Shown here: piece after piece, positions 17,929 to 23,814 of the stretch
Layout: each line of letters opens with the position of its first letter
Position numbering within the stretch: the first letter of the stretch is position 1
Assembly: GCA_032718475.1 (NCBI GenBank)
Contig: JAUCBJ010007686.1
Coordinates: forward strand, 1 to 23,814
Source of the DNA: Nemertoderma westbladi
Taxonomy: Eukaryota; Xenacoelomorpha; Nemertodermatida; Nemertodermatidae
DNA: 23,814 bases
Direction of reading: 5' to 3'
Notes under the pieces: generated by a model
What the model was told of the DNA's origin: nothing
The model's database searches: none
The model's input: the letters and a program-made list of their open reading frames with translations, nothing else
Translations under genes and position numbers: made by a program

Positions 17929-19262
17929 TCTAACATCTATAATGTTGAAAAACCGCGATAATGAATAAACGTATAATTTCTAATCTAAGAGACCAGATCC
18001 CTATGGAACAATTTGGTTTTTTGCCTGGAAAGAGTGCAGTTGAAGCTATTACACAGTTACTTAGATATATCAGTGAGGCTTTTAATTCGAGTTCTAGAAA
18101 TGAACGCATTGTATATGCCTGTTTTGTAGATTTTAGAAAGGCTTTTTATTCTGTGCCCAGAGCCCTACTTCTATACAAATGTTATACATTAGGTGTCAAG
18201 GGGAAACTTTTTGATCTTATTAAGTCAATATTAAATAACAGTTTTAAAATTTTTGATGGTTGACGATTCTCAAATATCATACAACAACTTCGGGGTATTT
18301 TACAGGGCGATTGTTTATCGCCAACATGTTTTTTACTTTTTATAGCAGATTTAGTCAGTGCTCTACGTGCAGTTGTTGCTACAATATTATCTATTTTTTA
18401 TGCGGATGATTTAGTATTCTTTTCAAAGAGTAGAGACGATATTCAGTCAGCATTGAACGCGTTATTTGAATGGTGCAGGAAAAATGGAATGGACGTGAAT
18501 TTGGTGAAAACTAAAATAGTTAAATTTCGAATAGGTGGTCGTTTAAGTACTAATGATACATTTACTTACAATGGTAATCTAGTTAAAGTAGAAAAACAAT
18601 ACCAATACTTAGGCGTAACAGTACAGTCGTCGTTGTGCTTTACAAACCATATCAATAGTAAAAAAGTTGAAGCTTATAAGTTAATAGGTTCTTTTACTAA
18701 GTTGCAATTACTATCTACGGATACTGGTTTAAAGATTTTTAATGGTAAAGTGCTTCCGATGATTACTTATGGCCTACCTGCGTATGGTATCTATCTTAAT
18801 TAAATTGTCAAAACTTAAAGAAATCGATAAACGAAATCTACTTTTATTAAACGTATGCTAGGTCTACACATATCTTCATCGTCAACATTAGTGCATAACT
18901 TACTTGGTGAACCAACTTTGATAGAATATATTTTAGATAGGAACCCAAATATTTTTAACGAGACTACTGTGCTAAACTATAGGAACTATGGAGCTGTACG
19001 GATGAATAATTTTATAAGGGAGGGCTACCTAGAGGGACCTGGCTTTCAAAACTTCAACTGGAAACGACCTGGACAACGAAATCGTCATGCTGTCTGTAGG
19101 GCAACATCTCACGGGTTTCACCATCTGATCTGCTGCACTATGAACTCATTCCACTCCCCAAAAGAAGACTGTATCTGTAGTTTCTGTGGTGGGAACTGTG
19201 AAAACAGATATCACGCCCTTCGATGTCCTGCCTGTCCTAGCCTAAATTCGTTGGCTGCATGA
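17929..19262 (+). pseudogene. Decayed LINE, 3' half: RT core and C-terminal zinc motif
   Basis: Continues the LINE cut at 11943. RT motifs in order: LTS directly after the duplication, DQIPMEQFGFLPGKSA, ACFVDFRKAFYSV (motif A), GILQGDCLSPT (motif B), FYADDLVFF (catalytic YADD codons 18399-18410) and QYLGVTVQ. Then come KRMLGLH and a C-terminal CSFC...H...C zinc-binding pattern near residue CICSFCGGNC. Stops lie near 17970 and at 18261. Around 18803-18850 a segment reading KLSKLKEIDKRN lies in another frame between two compensating indels. The element is dead, and (AT)n follows the final stop. Many of these breaks must be independent of the transposon insertion. Confidence 0.9.
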
Positions 19263-20763
19263 TATATATATATGTATCCGTTTTGCACGATATTTTAGAA
19301 TTATTTTTATCAACGAGAGAAAGCCGCCCCAATATTAGATTATAACAACAACATATCCATTGGGTAAGAAAGTGGAGGAGAGCCAGCCCGACTCTTAATT
19401 TTTTACTTTATATTACGCGATCAATTTTCACTCATCTCGTCATGAACCCAACATGTATGTAAACTTTTGATAAATTTGTTGGCTATGCGTTTGCGGCTGT
19501 TTGGGCGGAGTGTGGTAGGCCTACACTTTTCACACTGAAACATTTTGGTTGTGAAATGTTCAGGGCACAGCGATCAGAGATATTTCATATATATTTTATT
19601 ATGAGAGGAAGAAGAACATACAACGTTATTTACTATATTATATGTAACGAAATAATTGTTTTCGGGTTTGGAAGCCTCCCCAAATAGTTGATATACGATT
19701 ATATTTAAAATTATTTCCATGGTCATGGTCATTCACTCGTCTTTAATTAGAAATTTGTTTGCATGAAAGACAGTTTAGTTTAGTTTTTAATGATTTATTA
19801 TCTCTTATCTGACTGGGGTAATAATAAAGGATAGGATAAATGGATGCAAAGTGTGACAGTAACAATTATTTCCCAGTCACCCTAGCATGTCTTAAGTATA
19901 TGATATATCAAAGGGGGAGTTTGGATTCACTGCATAAATGCAGTTCACCAAACTTCCCCCGAATGCACACTGTAACTTCCCCCTTCCCCCAAATATCCAC
20001 TGTTGAATTAATTTGAAGCGATATAATAAGTACAAAATTGTGCGAGTTTTTAATTGTGTGGTCCATTTGTTATTTGATCTCTATTTATTATTTAAAGTGC
20101 ATTTAATATCACACTGGTTTTTAGAATATTATACTATACAACCTTATGTTTTATTAATTTACCCAATCGAAGCCTCATAAGGGCCGGTTATTTTTGTACG
20201 CATATCCCCTAATGCGCTCAGTAAGGTTCAAACAACATATTAATATGAAAATAAAGTATCTGCAAAGAAAAGAACCCAATACTATATAATTTGACCTTAT
20301 TAAAAAATTTGCACTTTTGCACACTTATTTGTACAAGTGCACTTTAGCAGATCGTAATGGTGGCTCTTATTTAACAAACTTATGTTTATCCTCTACCGAT
20401 CTACGATGGTGTATGATCAAGTGTCAGTCGCTAAAAGTGTCAAAAATCCAATTTAATAAATCTCGATATTTGCGATTTTGGACCATATTCATGGACATTT
20501 TAAGTCACTTTATAGACATAAAAAGTTAAACAAATGTTACGATTATAGTTAGAAATCATTCCAAACTACATTTTAATCCAAAAAATAACATTCTACGATG
20601 AATAGAACTGGAAATAATAGTGTTTGAACTATCGAAAAAATGTTCACTATTTAAGTGCATTTTGCACTTAGTGCACATAAGTCTTTTCCCAAGTTTTATC
20701 CTATTTCACACACTACAATCTATCCTCTATCCAATGAAAAAAGTTTCAGATTAAACGGCCCTG
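19263..20763. other. AT-rich spacer with one strong hairpin
   Basis: No gene is seen. At 19913-19960 two 23-nt arms, beginning GGGGGAGTTTGG and ending CCAAACTTCCCCC, flank ACTGCAT-AA-ATGCAGT. The stem is long with a small internal bulge and only a 2-nt loop. Around it are C-rich runs (CTTCCCCCTTCCCCC). GTGCAC-rich motifs occur at about 20310-20345 and 20655-20685 but do not form convincing terminal repeats. The 70-codon frame at 20317 has no support. Confidence 0.5.
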
Positions 20764-20961
20764 TAGAACCGAAGTTATTGATGTTTAAAAATAGTCACTC
20801 GAAAATTTCAAATTCTCTTGGTCACATAGTCTAGTGGTTATCAATCACGTTAATGAAACCGAAGTTCGCGGGTTCGAAATCCAATATTGACCATTCTTAT
20901 TTTTTTGCAAAAAAAAATTATTTTTATTTTTTCACTAAAATCGCTCTAACTTCGGTTCTGG
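20764..20961 (+). other. tRNA-like relic inside a short inverted repeat
   Basis: AGAACCGAAGTTA near 20766 and its exact complement TAACTTCGGTTCT near 20949 enclose about 200 bp. Inside, 20819-20892 has an A-box-like TAGTCTAGTGGTTA and a B box GGTTCGAAATCC. GGTCA and TGACC could pair as part of an acceptor stem. The anticodon and T stems do not pair well, so this is a tRNA pseudogene or a tRNA-derived SINE relic, not a working tRNA. Confidence 0.5.
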
Positions 20962-22606
20962 TGGTCCAAATTCAATAAAATTGGTATATTCTTTGCCGTA
21001 ATTTTTTTCTTAATCTTTTGAGAAGGGGTTATTTTTGGCCCCAAAAAAATTAAAAAAAAGGGCCAAAATAACGCGATATTTTTCGACCCTTAAAATTCGT
21101 AATTTTAATTATATATGTTAAGATAAAAGATAGCGGAGTTAATTTGATACTTTTTACAGGTACTTTTGGCGCAATACGCTAAATTATAATGGAATAGCGA
21201 TTTGTTAAAAAAAAAAATGTTTCGTCCCTTTTTATAAATATTATATTTCACACGATCGCCTGCCGCTCCAGTTTTATAATACCTCCGGCGCTGTGATTAA
21301 AGCTGTTAGATAGATAATTTAACGCACTATAAGTCTGTGTAAACAAATCTCCCGTAAGTTAAGTAGTTTTCGAGCTAGACGATTTCCCGCGAAGCAAGTT
21401 TGAAGCGCGAAATTATAATTTTGGCCCTCATTTTTTTAATATCATCCTTGGAGCAAAACCGATAGCATATTTGAATTCCCCGTATGGATATTGACTGTAT
21501 AGAATGTACCTTAACCAACTAAAGTTAAAAATAAAAAATTATTCAATAAAAACTACTTTACAAATTCTGGCCCTTTTTGGCCCCTATTGCCGACATATTT
21601 TTTGTACCCCCATTCGATAGGAACGTAGCCCCAATGGTCTTCTACGAGTTTCATAAAATAATTAGTGGATTCCTCCCGCGTTGTCGAATTAAACATTTCG
21701 GAAATAAGATTTCCAAAAAAGACGGACAAAAACGTACAAATTTACAGCCCCTTTTTCCACCCGAAATTTTAATAAATATCTTACCCCCATTCGATACGAA
21801 GGTAGTACCACTCTTCCCCTTTCTAACCGCCTTACTTTCGTCCCCGTACGATTAATATTAGCCGAGTTATAGCGGATCCCGCAAAGTCATTTTGTCCGTT
21901 TTTTCAACTTTGACGGACATTTTCGGAAAAAGGCGTGGTAATCTTTTTTGAAAAAAAAAACGAATTCACTAATTAATCCCTTCTATCGTATCCCGGCGTC
22001 GGCTAAGCAATAACCTAGGGTTTTTTCGAGCCACTGTAGAGCGCCTTTCAAAAAAATTTTAAAATTGTCGAAAAAATGACGGATTTTTGTCCGCCGTGTC
22101 CGTCGAAGGGTTAGATTTAATAATGTTAGAGTTGCTAATATCTTAGAATTCCGAACCGCTCCCCTGGTGAGAAAATAAAAAAATTTGGTCTGTTCCTTCA
22201 TCGAAAAGTCCCCCAGAATCCCAAGTTAACCTATATAGTTAGCGATGGCCTGCGGCTTTAGGAGCGGCCGCGGTATTCACCTCCCTCATAGCGGCCGCGG
22301 CGGTGTTGCGTCAAATGGAGAAATATTTATCCCACCGAGTTGTTTATATATAATTTAATAATAATAAATTGTTTTATTCACACACTGAACCAAAGTAATA
22401 CTGTACATATGTAAATTATTATAAATATTATGAAATATGTTTTATAGAGTAGCCTATCGTATTTCAATATCATTGTTCAACAGTTGCGTTTATCACCAGT
22501 GCAATAAGATGGAATCCGATAAATATATTTACCCCGGTATGGGGGTGTTGATTGTCTTTAAAATTAACTTAATTATCGCACATTATTCAAATCTCAAAAT
22601 GTAATT
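20962..22606. other. AT-rich spacer with degenerate internal repeats
   Basis: No supported gene. ACCCCCATTCGATA recurs at about 21605 and 21783, GACGGAC-type motifs recur at about 21720, 21912 and 22078, and TGTCCGT/ACGGACA forms a hairpin near 21892-21920. A GC-rich patch at 22263-22305 contains AGCGGCCGCGG twice. This looks like an old, diverged repeat. The 92-codon plus-strand frame at 21577 is low-complexity and has no recognisable domain. Confidence 0.45.
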
Positions 22607-22621
22607 CTACTACTACTACTA
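22607..22621 (-). repeat. (TAG)5 tail of the minus-strand LINE
   Basis: Five CTA units on the plus strand, TAG on the LINE's strand. The first TAG (22621-22619) is the stop codon of the LINE ORF, so the coding sequence ends directly in the microsatellite tail. Confidence 0.85.
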
Positions 22622-23814
22622 GGTCAAGCGAACTCGGACAGTGGAAATGAGATCCTTCCAGGCTTCCCGATTCTCCATAGTTGTCGCAATTTCGTTTCTC
22701 CCAAGTTCAGTATCCTTTTCAAGTTGATCTATATATGTTATTGCTGGTTGTCCACGACTACGCTTTCCATGAGTTGGTTGCCAGAGAAGTAGATCTGGTA
22801 TGACCTCGTCTTTACTTCGCCAGCAGTGCCCACTGAATCTTAATCTGCGTTCACGGAGGGTGGTTGATACAGGTGGTATTGTACCATAAAGCTCGGCGTT
22901 TGTCATGTGTTGTCTCCAGCTGATGTTTAGGGCTGCCCTTAGTAGTCTTGTGTAGCAACCACCAATTCGTTGTTCAAGTGATTTAGTCAGTGTCCAGGTC
23001 TCACCCCCGTATATAAATACACTTTCCACTGTGGCTCGAAAGAACTTAGTCTTCAGGTGCCTGGAGAGATCTGATTCCCAGATGGTATTCATTTTTGATA
23101 GAGCTACCCAAGCCTTTGCTTTCCTAACTCCTTTTTGCTAATGTCCTTTTTGCTACTCTCTATCCATGATCCAAGGTACTGGAAGTCGTCGACCTTCCTT
23201 AGTTGATTATTATCAATGGTTGTCAAGTTTCCATCAACATTAAAGGTCATGAATTCGGTCTTGGTAGCATTTATATGCAATCCAACCTCCTTAACAGCCC
23301 TCTCCACTTTATTTAGTAGAAGCTGTGCATCTGCTAGCGTATTAGAGAGCAGGGCGATGTCATCCGCAAAGTCGGTGTCTATGACTGTGGTTGCCGGATA
23401 TCTACTACTTCTGCGTTCTTGAAGTGTGAATCCCAGATCTTCACCGTTTGTGGCCGTCCTCATTGCGTAATTCAGCACAATTACAAATAGTAATGGTTCT
23501 AATGTGTCACCTTGTAGTACGCCAGCCAGGATTGAGAAAAACTCAGTTTCACCATCTGGTGAGAGTACCTGCGCTTCTGTGTCACAATATAACAATCCAA
23601 TGCCAGCAACAATTACTTCTGGTATCCCATAAGCTCTTAGGAATTCAAGCATTTTACCTCTATGGATAGAGTTGAATGCCTTCTTAAAGTCCACAAAAGT
23701 CATGACTGCTGGGATATTCTTTGGTTTAATTCCTTCAATCAGTCTCCGTAGTGCAAGTATCTGAGCTATTGTTGATCTACTTGGTCGAAATCCGTTTTGG
23801 CTCTTACGCAGTAG
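22619..23814 (-). pseudogene. RTE-like LINE, RT domain to 3' end, one frameshift, partial at the window edge
   Basis: On the minus strand the frame is open from the edge (23814). RT motifs in order: KSQNGFRPSRSTIAQI, MTFVDFKKAFNSI (motif A), AGVLQGDTLEPLLF (motif B), DTDFADDIALLSN (catalytic FADD), INATKTEFM and FQYLGSWI. It stops at 23104. The protein continues in another frame from AKAWVALSKMNTIW (about 23125) through ETWTLTKSLEQRI and RLRFSGHCWRSKDE to VRVRLT and the stop. The break coincides with a 15-bp near-tandem duplication (CCTTTTTGCT at 23130 and 23145). The endonuclease would lie beyond the window. This is an RTE-type non-LTR retrotransposon by motif style, inactive as it stands but only lightly damaged. 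Confidence 0.9.

Noticed and set aside
20310-20685. GTGCAC-rich terminal repeats of a MITE
   Set aside because: The motif order differs at the two ends and no sustained inverted match could be followed.
20819-20892. Functional tRNA gene
   Set aside because: A and B boxes are recognisable, but the anticodon and T stems do not pair and the acceptor stem is incomplete.
21577-21855. 92-codon ORF encoding a host protein
   Set aside because: It spans an internally repeated, diverged spacer, has no recognisable domain, and there is no intron or neighbouring-gene support.
22263-22305. CpG-island promoter (two AGCGGCCGCGG motifs)
   Set aside because: Only about 45 bp long with no gene in either direction; more likely a remnant of a repeat.

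Overview
This is eukaryotic DNA, almost certainly from an invertebrate animal. Its coding segments are interrupted by GT-AG introns, its mobile elements are of animal type (two or more LINE families, a tRNA-derived SINE, a MITE-like element, a cut-and-paste DNA transposon), and it holds two long minisatellites in AT-rich spacers. I cannot name the species. The central part of the SINE resembles the Ceph domain known from cephalopod and some other invertebrate SINEs, which only weakly hints at a mollusc-like animal. I see no housekeeping gene; nearly everything assignable is mobile or repetitive.

Layout. (1) 1-2223, minus strand: an uninterrupted reading frame of at least 741 codons that runs off the left edge. 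It has an Ala/Glu/Lys-rich helical repeat and no domain I recognise. (2) 2224-4875: AT-rich spacer with ATACCGGTAT palindromes, a 112-bp imperfect repeat and a 287-bp tandem duplication. (3) 4876-6692: 37-bp minisatellite ending in two hairpins. (4) 6873-8060: a possible TTAA-flanked MITE, then two head-to-tail LINE 3' ends. (5) 8096-9746: G-rich 36-bp minisatellite with a 104-bp higher-order repeat. (6) 9765-10413: a tRNA-derived SINE abutting a 523-bp element with 81-bp inverted repeats. (7) 10830-19262: a decayed LINE split in two by a 5979-bp DNA transposon at 11944-17922. (8) 19263-22606: AT-rich spacer with hairpins and a tRNA-like relic. (9) 22607-23814, minus strand: the 3' part of a second, RTE-like LINE with one frameshift.

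The main discovery is the transposon at 11944-17922. It has a perfect 6-bp target duplication (GATAGC) and identical 77-bp outer inverted repeats. Inside these lie two inverted arrays of a 22-bp repeat built on the 12-bp palindrome CAACCCGGGTTG, with 21 copies on the left and 15 on the right. It carries two convergent genes. One is a five-exon HECT-type E3 ubiquitin ligase with the catalytic Cys motif intact. The other is a single-exon DDE integrase/transposase with an N-terminal helix-turn-helix. Removing the element and one target copy restores the conserved LINE reverse-transcriptase motif, so both boundaries are fixed to the base. The integrase would recognise and move the ends. The palindrome arrays are plausible multimeric binding platforms. 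The ubiquitin ligase may tune transposition or host factors; that last role is inference.
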